NCBI GenBank assembly: GCA_031216915.1
Contig: CM062297.1
Location: 539,112,971 to 539,176,970 of the forward strand
Source: Pictodentalium vernedei
Lineage: Eukaryota; Mollusca; Scaphopoda; Dentaliida; Dentaliidae
DNA length: 64,000 nucleotides
Direction: 5' to 3'
A program made the position numbers and the translations under genes. Each line of letters opens with the position of its first letter. The stretch's first letter is position 1. Shown here piece by piece: positions 43,070 through 53,127 of the stretch. The notes under the pieces are model-generated. The model saw only the letters and a list, made by a program, of their open reading frames with translations, made no database searches and had not been told where the DNA came from.

Positions 43070-43560
43070 TCTTGTCTATTGAGCCTATTGGGTTCTAGTG
43101 TTTGAGGTTTGTTAATCCAAAATGCTTCACGCCCCCCTCCTGTAAGCTGTATTTTGTTGATTAATTTGGTCAATCCCATAATCTTAAAATTGTTTATACT
43201 ATGGTTTTGGTCTGAAAATGATGCGGTATCGGTTCACTCATAACCTCAAGTTTTATTCTACTAAGATGGTTTGGCATTCTCTCATACAATTTTGTCCCTG
43301 TCCTTCCCACGTACACAACTTCATTGCACTTGTCGCAGAGAATCCCATATACCACATTGCTGGACATGCAGGTAATTTTCTTGCCTATGTAGTAGGCCGT
43401 TCCGTTCTTGTCTATGAATTGTTTTGTTTGGAGCATAAACCCACAGATTGCACAATTTCTCTCGCATCTACCAGATCCTGTCTCTGGATTGTTGAACATT
43501 TTATTATGCTTGCTATGGACTATAATATCTCCCAAAAAGACTGAAAAATTTGGTGTCATA
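43070..43560 (-). pseudogene. Penelope-like element fragment, GIY-YIG endonuclease end
   Basis: Read leftward. A CX3CX2C cluster (CERNCAIC) is followed by NVVYGILCDKCNEVVYVGRT and KLYERMPNHLS, the GIY-YIG nuclease motif with its Arg, as found at the C-terminus of Penelope-like elements. After an apparent TA indel/stop near 43190 the same protein continues in another phase (INKIQLTGGGREAFWINKPQ) to a stop near 43072. The RT part is absent: at about 43555 the sequence switches to an unrelated repeat. Penelope elements use this nuclease to nick target DNA. A dead fragment. Confidence 0.82.
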
Positions 43561-45162
43561 TTCAGTTAGTTATGGTTCATCAACACTACAGAACAATGAA
43601 AGGCAAATTTTATGGAAAAACACTACGGAATGGATATGAACAACCTGACCTGCTTCACCCCATCCCTACCACCTCCCTATAGAGAGCCCAAATCTTAAGC
43701 CAGGGACTCAAATTGAACAAACTTGAATCTGATCCCACCCCCTCCCCCCAGAGACATTATATACTGAATATGAAAAAATTCTAACTCGTGGATCTGAAGA
43801 AGAAGGTTTTTAAAGAAATGTTCAACTTTGGGCTCCAATAGAGAGCTAAAATATTAACCCAGGGACCCGATTTGAACAAACTTGAATCTGAGCCACCTGG
43901 AGTCATTGTTCACCAAACATGAAAGCATTCTGACTGGTGGATCTGAAGAAGAAGACTTTTAAAGAAATTTCCTCATATTGCACTAAGTTAAAATTCGGGC
44001 TTCAATAGAGAGGCCAAATGCCAACCTAGGGATCTGATTTGAACAAACTTGAATCTGACTCCCTCTTCCAATGTTGTATACCAAGTATGAAAAGATTCTA
44101 GTTGATGGTTCTGGAGAAGATGCTTTTATAGAGAAATTCCCTCATTGCACAAAGTTAAAATTCAGGCTCCAATAGAGAGCTTAAATATTAATCAAGGGAC
44201 CTGATTTGAACAAACTCGAATATGACCCCCCTAAAGATGTTGTACACCCAATATGAAAGTATTCTGGTAGGTCTAAAGTGTCCTCATATTGCACTAAGTA
44301 AATATTCGGGCACACATAGGGAGCCCAAATATTTACCCAGGGACCCAAATTGAACAAACCTGGACTGACCGACCTAGAGATGCTGTATACTAAATATGAA
44401 AGGATTCTGACTTGGATCTGAAGAAGATTTTTAAAAAAAATTCCCTACTATTGCACTAAGTTAAGGAACCCAAATATAAACCCAAGGACTCAATTTGAAC
44501 AAACTTGAATCTGACCCCCCAAGAGATGTTGTATACCAAATTTGAAAGGATTCTGACTGGTGGATCTGAAGAAGATGATTTTTAAAGAAATTTCCTCATA
44601 TTGCACTAAGTTTAACTTAGGACTCCAAGAAAGCCCAAATATTAACCCAGGAACTGGAATTGAAGAAACTTGAATCTCAACCCCCCTAGAGATGTTGCAT
44701 ACCAAATATGAGAGGAACCTAACCAGTGAATCTGAATAAGATTTTTAATGAAATTTCCTCATATTGCAGCAAGTTAAAATTCAGGCTCCCACAGGGAGCC
44801 CAAATATTAACCCAGGGACTCGATTTGAACAAACTGGAATCTGATCCCCTAAGAGATGTTATATACCAAGTAGCAAAAGATTATAATCAATGGTTCTGGA
44901 GAAAAAGATTTTTTTAATTTTGGAAAACAATTTATGGGTGCTATCAGAGTAATGCCTCTTGTGGTGCCCCCTGTGGGTGTGGCAAGTTTATTTGAACAAA
45001 CTTGAATTGACATATGATAAGGAACATGCATATCAAATTTGGTCCAGTGGTTTATGAGGAGAAATCGATAATGTAATGTTCATGCCGGACGGACAACGGA
45101 TGGCTGATGGACAGAAAGTGATCACTTAGGCTTCACCTGACTTTCAGTCAGGTGGGCTAATA
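43553..45162 (-). mobile_element. Hairpin-ended element, reverse strand, ~160 bp core units
   Basis: Its outer (reverse-strand 5') end is at the right: CACCTGACT-TTC-AGTCAGGTG (45134-45154), then GGCTAAT, preceded inward by CCGGACGGACAACGG. About eight core units carry CAAACTTGAATCTGA, GTTGTATACCAAATATGAAA and GATCTGAAGAAGA, the reverse complement of the family A core landmarks. The inner end abuts the Penelope fragment. The (−) frames within are repeat translations. Confidence 0.75.
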
Positions 45163-46260
45163 AATCTAGAAGATAGATGATGAACTATTTGAGAGCTAGA
45201 ATGGTTCTAGGCCATAAAAAAATTTAACTCGAGACTGGAGAGCTTCAGGAAAACTTGCCATTTGTTTGGAAGTCTTGCTTAGGACTGCAGTGAAACAGCT
45301 CCTCTATTGTCCAAACATTTACGAGAATCAAGTAGACAGGCTCCAGCGTTCAGTGGTCGGCAAGGGACATCATGTATTATTTGATAGAAAACAGTGGAAT
45401 TTTAAAAAATGTTAGAACTATAAGCCTATATATATCAAGGGACAACATATTCCATACCTTTTGGTTACACTCTATTTCTATCTGCTCAAGCTGTTTAATT
45501 CTATCTTGACAGGTTTCAACCTGCAATAAAATAATTATTTGACAATATAACAAACATACACATTTTTTAAAATGTGTTGTATGTCTAGACTAGTGGTAAA
45601 CCTAATTGGAGAGAGAATATATGAAAAAGTATTATATTGTAACAATTTACATAACTTGCCCTTAACAATGCTTAATGATTAAATCATGGTTGATCTGGTG
45701 GTACATCTTGAAGTTTTGTGCTACTCAACTTTCATTTAGCTTTGGACACCAATGGGGCTTGGTAGAGACATAATTCATTAAAACTGCCTTACAATTCATT
45801 TATCTTTCCATCCTTTCTTTCAAACCATAGTCTGTTTCCTCAAGGAAAAAAGCCCATCGAATTTGTTTCATAAATATGAAGTCTTTATCCTGGTACAAGG
45901 AGTTTTTATAGAACCTGGACAAAGCTTCTAATACTGGGATAGTTAATCAATGGAGGATCTCAGAATATAATGAAATTCACAAACCTTGTCTAATAACTTA
46001 GGCCATGACATATTTTACTGGACTTATTTTATAAATTTTTACTAAAAACTGGGGACAAACTGAAGATTCTATTTATCATTTAATCCAAAACCCACAAAAA
46101 GATGCAAAAACAGATTAAGAAACAAACAGTACAGTCCAATATTCTCAACAATAAACTGCATTCCTGTTTCATCTATTATTTCAGAAATTAAAACTTATCA
46201 CCTGTACTGTATCTGGAACTTCCTTCAAAAGATGAGGAGTTCAGAAAAAGCTTCCAAATC
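45163..46260. other. No gene seen
   Basis: AT-rich intergenic sequence with short frames only. Confidence 0.5.
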
Positions 46261-46261
46261 A

Positions 46262-47793
46262 ACAAGAGGCCCCAAGGGGCCTTAATCGCTCACCAGCCAA
46301 AGTGGTTCAAAGAAGTGTTTGGGGTCACATTCAGTTAGACATGGTTCATCAGCACTACAAAGGAATGAAGCCATGCAAAGGCAAATTTTATGGAAAAACA
46401 CTAAGGAATGGATTTGAACAAACCTGAACCTAACATGCTCCCTCCCCCAACCCTGACCACAGAGAGCCCAAATAATAAGCCAGGGACTCAAATTGAACAA
46501 ACTTGAATCTGATCCCCCTTGAGATGTTACAAATGTATATACCAAATATGAAAGAATTCTGACTGGTGGATCTGAATAAGAAGGTTTTTGAAGAAAACAT
46601 TAAATTAAACTTTGGGCTCAAATAGGGAGCCAAAATATTAACCCAGGGACTCAATTCAAACAAACTTGAATATGACCCCCCTATAGATGTTGTATACCAA
46701 ATATGAAAGGATTCTGATTGGTGGATCTGAATAAGAAGACTTTTAAAAGAAATTTCCTCATATTGCATTAAGTTAAAATTCGGGCTCCTATAGGAAGCCA
46801 AATATCAACCCAGAGACCAGATTTGAACAAACTTGAATCTGACCCTCCTAGAGATGTTGTATACCAAATATGAAAACATTCTTACCCCATGGTCTAAAGA
46901 AGAGGATTTTTTTAAAAATTACCGATATTGCACTAAGTTGATAATAGGGTTCCCATAAGACGCCCAAAAATTTACCCAGGTAAGCAATTTGAACAAACTT
47001 GAAACTGACCCACCTCAAGATGTTGTATACCAAATATGAATGCATTCCGACTGGTGGATCTGAAAAGATTTTTAAAGAAATTTCCTCATATTTCACAAAG
47101 TTAAAATTCAGGCACCCATAGGGAGCCCAAATATAGACCGAGGGACTTGATTTGAACAAACTTGAATCTGACCCCCCTATAGCTGTTGTATACCAAATAT
47201 GAAAGGATTCTGACTGGTGGATCTGAAGAAGATTTTTGAAGAAATTTCCTCAAATTGTACGAAGTTAAACTTTGGGCTTCAATAGAGAGCCCAAATACAA
47301 ACTCAGGGACTTGATTTGTACAAACTTGAATCTGACCCTCATGTAGATGTTGTATACCAAATATGAAAGGATTCTCACTGGTGGATCTGAAGAAGATTTT
47401 TTAAGAAATTTCCTCATATTGCACTAAGTTTAACTTAGAACTCCAAGAGAGCCCAAATATTAACCCAGAAACTGGAACTGAAGAAACTTTAATCTGTCCC
47501 CAATAGAGATGTTATAGACCAAATATCAAAAGATTCTAAATGATGGTTCCGGAGAAGAAGATTTTTTCAACTTTAAAAAACATTTATGGGTGCTATCAGA
47601 GTAATGCTCCTTGTTGTGTCCCCTGTGGATGCGGAAAGTTTTTTTGTACCAACTTGAATTGACATATGATAAGGAACATGCACACCAAATTTGGTCCAGT
47701 AGTTTGGGAGGAGAAGTCGATAATGTAAAGTTCACGACGGACGATGACGACAGACAGCAAGTGATAAGTTAAGCTCCCTTCGCTGAGCTAAAA
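46262..47793 (-). mobile_element. Family A element, reverse strand, both ends present
   Basis: The right edge reads AAGCTCCCTTCGCTGAGCTAA, the reverse complement of the family A head. The left edge AACAAGAGGCCCCAAGGGGC is the reverse complement of the family A 3' hairpin and TCTTGTT. About nine core units of ~160 bp lie between (TTGTATACCAAATATGAAAG, GATTCTGACTGGTGGATCTG). No SINE and no family B insertion, so this is the cleaner full-length copy (about 1.5 kb). Confidence 0.82.
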
Positions 47794-48308
47794 ACTGTAC
47801 AATACTAATGTGAACAAATTTCGATCATCACTTGGTGGGGAATATAACTACAACATTTGATCAAATCTGATCCATTCATATTACGAGAGAAATAAATTGT
47901 AGAAATTTAATAAAAAAAATGCAAGTTTCTGCAATTTATCTCCTCTTTAGAAAGCTAAAACAGAGCATGGCATACATATTTGATGTATTAACCCTTCAAG
48001 TGTTACTAATGTAATATTATGACACTGAAATCGAAAACCAGATTCTCAGAGTAAATACGAGATTCTCAGAGAATACTATGAGATTCTCAGAGAAAAATTG
48101 ATAGGCATTAATCAAGATTTTGACATATTTATCAAAGGAGAAGATATATGGAAGAGGCAGGTACCAATATGTTTACCTTTATTCAGAAGTTCAACTATCC
48201 CATCAAAGTCGTGTTAGCAAACAGTATCTGTTACTGCCCATTAAATTGGAAAAATAGACTGCACAAAATGGGAATGTCCGCAGAATTTTTGCATTACTGG
48301 GTATTGCC
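47794..48308. other. No gene seen; GATTCTCAGAGAA triplet repeat
   Basis: Three copies of a ~23 bp word, GAGATTCTCAGAG(A/T)A, at about 48040-48095. Each contains a dyad (TTCTCAGAGAA). Confidence 0.55.
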
Positions 48309-48702
48309 TGAACCTGCTTGAGAGGAGCGCGGTGGCTCAGTTGGTAGAGGTGCAGGCTGCAAGCCCTGAGGTCCTCGGTTCGAATCCCACCTGTGGCTAC
48401 CACGTTGTGTTTTTGGGCAAGACACTTCATCTCCATTGCCCGTGCGGGGTCACGATGACGCCGTGTACTAAGGCGTACTGCACGCCGATGGTACGCATGT
48501 CTTCAACCAATCTAACCCTGCCTGTGCTGCAGGCAGGAGTTACGATGTTGGGGAGCTGGCAGCTGCTCGTCGTTGCTGGGTGGTTCTCTCCGGGTACTCC
48601 GGCTTCCTCCACCCGTAAAACTGTCACGGTCATGCTTAGCCATTGTGCATAAATATGTGACCTTAAACATCAATAAATAATAAATAATAATGAACCTGCT
48701 TG
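48309..48702 (+). mobile_element. tRNA-derived SINE with 12-bp target duplication
   Basis: The target duplication TGAACCTGCTTG occurs at 48309-48320 and 48691-48702. Box A TGGCTCAGTTGGTAGAG and box B GGTTCGAATCC are both intact. The full body and tail end in (AATAAT)n. One of the best preserved copies. Confidence 0.93.
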
Positions 48703-49434
48703 TAGAAAGCGCTGAGATTTGGTTATTAAAAAGGTCTAAAATATTATTTGGATGTCCATCTAATATTAGGAACTGAACTATAACATTTGGACTTGTGATA
48801 TTGAGTAAAAAGGTTCAAATTCTGCCTCACCAGAATTGCTTCAGCTGATGTGAAACTTCCCTTGTCGCCCTGGAACCCCATTGTCACTCTCTGAAACGCC
48901 ACATTGTCATTCTTGTTTTATACCATCCCCAAGAAATCGTAAAATTTTCAATATTTCAGAGCAATGAAGGGCATGTAACCCGGGCATCTCAACTGGCAAG
49001 CTGTTCTGCCATGTGTATAAGCCTTTAAGGTATTTCATTGAGGTTTTTTTTTCAGGTTCGATTTCGGTTTTATTTTTTTAAAACCCCGGTTTCTGTTCGT
49101 TTTTTCGATATTATTTCCAGCACCTTCAATTAATCTAAATCACTATCGTCTTGCTAGAAAAGACCATAGAAATGTCGCCTGAGAGCTATTTAAAGTGTGC
49201 TATGTCCTACTGGAAATATTGAGACATAGCACACTTCACTAGCACTCTGTTGATGACATGTTAATATGAATTTGAGGTAGATTGTATGTCTTTTGTTTAT
49301 GTTCTTCTATATGTTCTATTTGGTAAATGTTATACATCAGTGACAGCACATTGGGCAAAACCAAACTTCAAATAGGTATCTGACACAATCTCCGTGAGTT
49401 TGAAACCATGTCAGGTTCTGTTGAAACGCATTGT
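48703..49434. other. No gene seen
   Basis: Unassigned sequence. GTGTGCTATGTC at about 49195 and GACATAGCACAC at about 49223 form a 12-bp inverted pair around ~16 nt. Confidence 0.5.
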
Positions 49435-50125
49435 TCGAACTCACTTGAGATATTGCAAAAGACATGAATGGCAAATATTAGTCAAATTGGAGAACGTTTG
49501 TTCAAGTTATTGTGCCAACGAGCTCAAAATTTGTAAAAATTTACAAATTAAGACCCATGACTCTGTAATGAAAAATTGAGCTGGGCCAGTTTTTGTACTT
49601 GCTTGAGATATTATTGCAAAAGACCTGTATGGTAAATATTAGTCAAATCGGATAATGTTTATTCAAGTTATTGCGCTAACAGTGTGAGGATGCCCAGAAG
49701 GACACCCACCCACCCAGACACATGCCCAGACGCACACAACTCGACCAACGACAAAAACAACAACAACAAAATAAAAACAAAAAACAACAACAAAATATAA
49801 TCAAAAAACAATTTAAAAAAAAAAAACATTTCAAATTTTTGAGCCCAAAGGCAACTAGTGGGCTCCCAAATTGAGCCAAAATTTGGATGCTGAAATATGG
49901 CTTGAATATACTTCAACGCATATGATTGAAAGATGCTGCCTGCCAAAAATGAACACTTTCTGTGCATTGGTTCCGAAAATGAAAATCGCAAGTTTTGCAT
50001 TTTGGGGTCAACTTTGGTCTCCCAAATGGGCTCAAAAATGGATGCGGCAACTAGGCTTGAACAAACTTGACTGTTTATCAGTAAAAAAGGTTGCTAGCCA
50101 AAAATAGGAAAATCTTTCTATACAG
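49435..50125. repeat. Two short tandem pairs, ~160 bp units
   Basis: Pair 1: GAGATATTGCAAAAGAC with AAATATTAGTCAAAT at about 49446 and 49608. Pair 2: CTCCCAAAT, GGATGC and GGCTTGAA at about 49863 and 50020. A (CCCA)n-like stretch and poly-A separate them. Spacing and wording are like the cores of the hairpin-ended elements, but no ends were recognised. Confidence 0.6.
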
Positions 50126-50274
50126 TTATTCTAAAGAAGAACCTTGGAACCCCCTAAAGGGTGGGGACAAATCAATTTGAGCAAAATACAATTGTTAGAA
50201 CATATGTCCCAACTCTGATTAAATTTGGCCCAGCAGTAAAGTATTTAACCCACTATGATGTGATACATAGAGGA

Positions 50275-50412
50275 TATGGAATGAGTGTTTTTCTCATATA
50301 ATATTTATGAAACGAGTCTAAGAATTTTCCGTTTGGGCGAGCTTCTGGCGAGCCCGAATGGAAAATTCGGACGAGTTTCAAAAATATTATATGAGAAAAA
50401 CTCTCATTTCAT
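50275..50412. mobile_element. Fold-back MITE-like palindrome, ~62-nt arms
   Basis: TTTTTCTCATATAATATTT and AAATATTATATGAGAAAAA are perfect complements. Pairing continues inward through GAAAC/GTTTC and GAATTTTCC/GGAAAATTC to GGGCGAGC-TTC-TGGC-GAGCCCG-like sequence at the centre. Several mismatches. No open frame and no clear target duplication. Confidence 0.72.
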
Positions 50413-50467
50413 ATTCTATTTATCATATGAAACACACACTCACAAATTATCCACTTAGTATGACTAT

Positions 50468-50693
50468 TTAACCCCTCACCTAACTTGAGTTGCAGATGGC
50501 ACTTGGAAAAAACATCCTCGTATAACTAAAAATTTTCATTTTTTGCTTCCAAAACATAGGTGACACGCTAGTTCCAATGAGGGGTCGTAACCTGTGTTTT
50601 GGAAGCAAAAAGTGAAAATATTAAAAAAAATGAATGGGGTTTTTCTTGTATTGCGTGAGACAGTGTTTGCCATTATGTGAGGTAAAATATTAA
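50468..50693. mobile_element. MITE, TTAA-flanked, half of central palindrome degraded
   Basis: TTAA at 50468-50471 with CCCCTCACCTAACTTG on the left. On the right TGTGAGGTAAAATATTAA keeps TTAA (50690-50693) but has lost the GGG. The centre has TTCCAATGAGGGGTCGTAAC with CATAGGTGACACGCTAG opposite, so the left arm is partly deleted. Confidence 0.65.
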
Positions 50694-50749
50694 TACAATA
50701 TAACCCACCCTAAATAGGACAGATAACGTAATTCTCCCAACTGAAATTA

Positions 50750-50912
50750 TGTAAATGTGACCCAGTTGTATTTTGTTTAGCCAATCAAACTGTCCAGTTT
50801 TGAAATTGACCAATGAAAGCTCCCAACTTTAATAATGCAAACTATGAAAATGTGGCCCAGTTGTATTTTGTTCAGCCAATCAAATTGTCTAGTTTTGAAA
50901 TTGACCAATGAA
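50750..50912. promoter_or_regulatory. Duplicated ~93 bp block with four CCAAT boxes
   Basis: CCCAGTTGTATTTTGTT, AGCCAATCAAA and TTGAAATTGACCAATGAAA occur twice, putting CCAAT at 50781-50785, 50810-50814, 50876-50880 and 50905-50909. No adjacent gene, TATA box or first exon is evident, so promoter function is only a possibility. Confidence 0.3.
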
Positions 50913-51449
50913 ATTGATGGAAGGCTTTGTTTATCACTGATTAAAATGAAAACAATATACCAAATGTTTTAAAGTGAACACAACGGACAAGTCATATGAT
51001 AAAATGTCATATGATGTGATACGATGTGCACATCCCTAATAGCCACCAAGATTTTCTCAGTGATGCCAAGGAACATTCTCAGTACTTCGATAGAAGGTAC
51101 GTTACATTTACATGTGCAATAGAAAATAGGATAAAGCCAAAACCTCTTCAAGTAAAATGTACTGAGGATCTGAATGCTTCATTTCCAGAATAAGCGTATT
51201 ACATTTCATAATGAGGGAGTTACATTTTTTACTTGAACAATTAGCTCTCCATTTTCCTCGAATTTTTGTGATACCTGTTTCTTAAGGTCTTCGGGCAACA
51301 ATAGAAGCAAACAAGTGAATAGAAGATTTTAGAATTGGTTATAAATAGACAGAACTGCACAAGTGTTTGAATGGGTTAATATTTATTGCATGAATTTGGT
51401 TGATCACAAGTATATACCACAAGAACAAATCCTTGGGTAGTATTTGGTG

Positions 51450-52527
51450 CCAAACCAAACAATTTTTAAAGCATTTTAGGTTTTTTGGGCATCACCCCAC
51501 CCCAAGGGAAGTAGCAACGTCTTGGAGAAAAAAACCTCAACACAGTATAAACTCCACCAAGATAGTTTATACCAAATTAGTTTAGATTTGGTCCAAAAGT
51601 TCTGAGGAAGAACACTTAGTTGACAGAGCACAAGAAAGATGATTCAGCATTTTCACATTACCAACAGCGTAAAAAAGAGCATCCCCATAAGGTATCTCTT
51701 AACAAAAGTTGATAGCATTTTTTTGTCCATCTGATTCCACTGGTCCTAGAAGCTTTATACCAAACAACAATATTCTGGTTTGTGCAGTTTTGTTAAATGG
51801 GACATTGAATTTATTTTGTATTTTTAGCTCCTGACGTTCCCAAAGGGCTGCAAAAATTTTGTTCAAGGCATAAATCAAGTCCTTGTAACCCAATTATACT
51901 ACACCATAAGTTTGATAAAAAACAGCTTATCAGTCCTGGAAATTGAAATTTTGATTGCAATCCAAAATGGGCTTCCTCCCCAGAGAGCCCAAATATTGAG
52001 CTTCTCTGCTGCTATGAACAAGTTTAAATCTGCATCACTAACAGAAACTCCATACCAGAAATCTAAGCATTATTGTGAGTGGTTTATGAGAAAATGATGT
52101 TTGAAGCATTCTATGCTTTTGGGGTATTAGCCCACCCCAAGGAGAGAGTAACTTTGGGGTAAAAAAAAAATCAGGAGAGCAAACTTCACCAAGATGTTTT
52201 GTACCAAATTAGTTTAGACTTGGCTCAAAGGTTCTTAAGAAGAATACTTAGTTGATGGAACACAAGAAAGATGATGATTTAGCATTCACCCATTGCCAAC
52301 AGTTTTAAAACGGACATCACAATACGGTTCCCCACGACAAAACTGATAGCAATGTTTTGGTCCATCTGATTCCACTGGTCCAAAGGCAGCTTCATACCTT
52401 GAAAAACAATATTCTGGTCTGTCCAGTTTTCAAAATATTTTTTTACTTTAAATTCCTTTTGTTCCCACAGGGCTATGAAAAAGAAATTTTCGGGCATAAC
52501 TCAAGTACTTATGACCCAATTATTAGT
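51450..52527. repeat. Two-copy tandem block, ~640 bp period
   Basis: TTGGGGCATCACCCCACCCCAAGG-type start, then ACCAAATTAGTTTAGA, GAACACTTAGTTGA, CACAAGAAAGATGAT, GTCCATCTGATTCCACTGGT and ACAATATTCTGGT, at about 51480-51900 and again at 52110-52527. No conserved frame. Confidence 0.78.
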
Positions 52528-52936
52528 CTGTGTGAAACACACAGACTATTGTTTTTGCATGGTTTCTTTTTTTAATTTTTGTTTATTCTTCTTATTCTCC
52601 TGTCTTCTGCATTTTTATGCCCTGACACTCTCTGAGGGGGGAGGGGGGAATTATGTTTTCACCATGTCCTTCCATCCATCCATCCATTCATCCATCCATC
52701 CATCCATCCGTCATCTGTCATCCATCCGTTAACTTTTAGTTTCCGTCCAATAACTAAACAGCCGCGTACATGTGTATTTCATCAAATCATAATTTTAGGG
52801 GTTACTTGTGGATGACTAAACGATGCTTCCTTTCGATTTTGGTCCAGTTAACCATTTTATTACGACCACCATGTGGGGGCCATGCATGTTGAAGTTGGTT
52901 TCTGTCCAATAACTAATGAATGCTGACTCGAATAAT
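52528..52936. repeat. Two hairpin heads and a (CATC)n/(GTCC)n tract
   Basis: TAGTCTGTGTG-AAA-CACACAGACTA near 52529-52553, and TGCCCTGACACTCTCTGAGG with GGGGGAGG near 52618-52645. A (CATC)n tract follows at about 52670-52730. Both look like starts of hairpin-ended elements without visible cores. Confidence 0.6.
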
Positions 52937-53127
52937 TATACCGCCACAAAAACAAAGTTTTTAGGGTGGTATTTCGGAGTCAACTTGTCCGTCCGTCGGT
53001 CGGTCGGTCATCATCGTCGGTCTGTTGCACATGTAAACTTGTGGAGCGGACTACTTCCATAGTTTTAGCTGCATTTTCATGAAACTTCACAAAAATGATC
53101 AACATGATGAGGAGCAGTGCGTGATAT

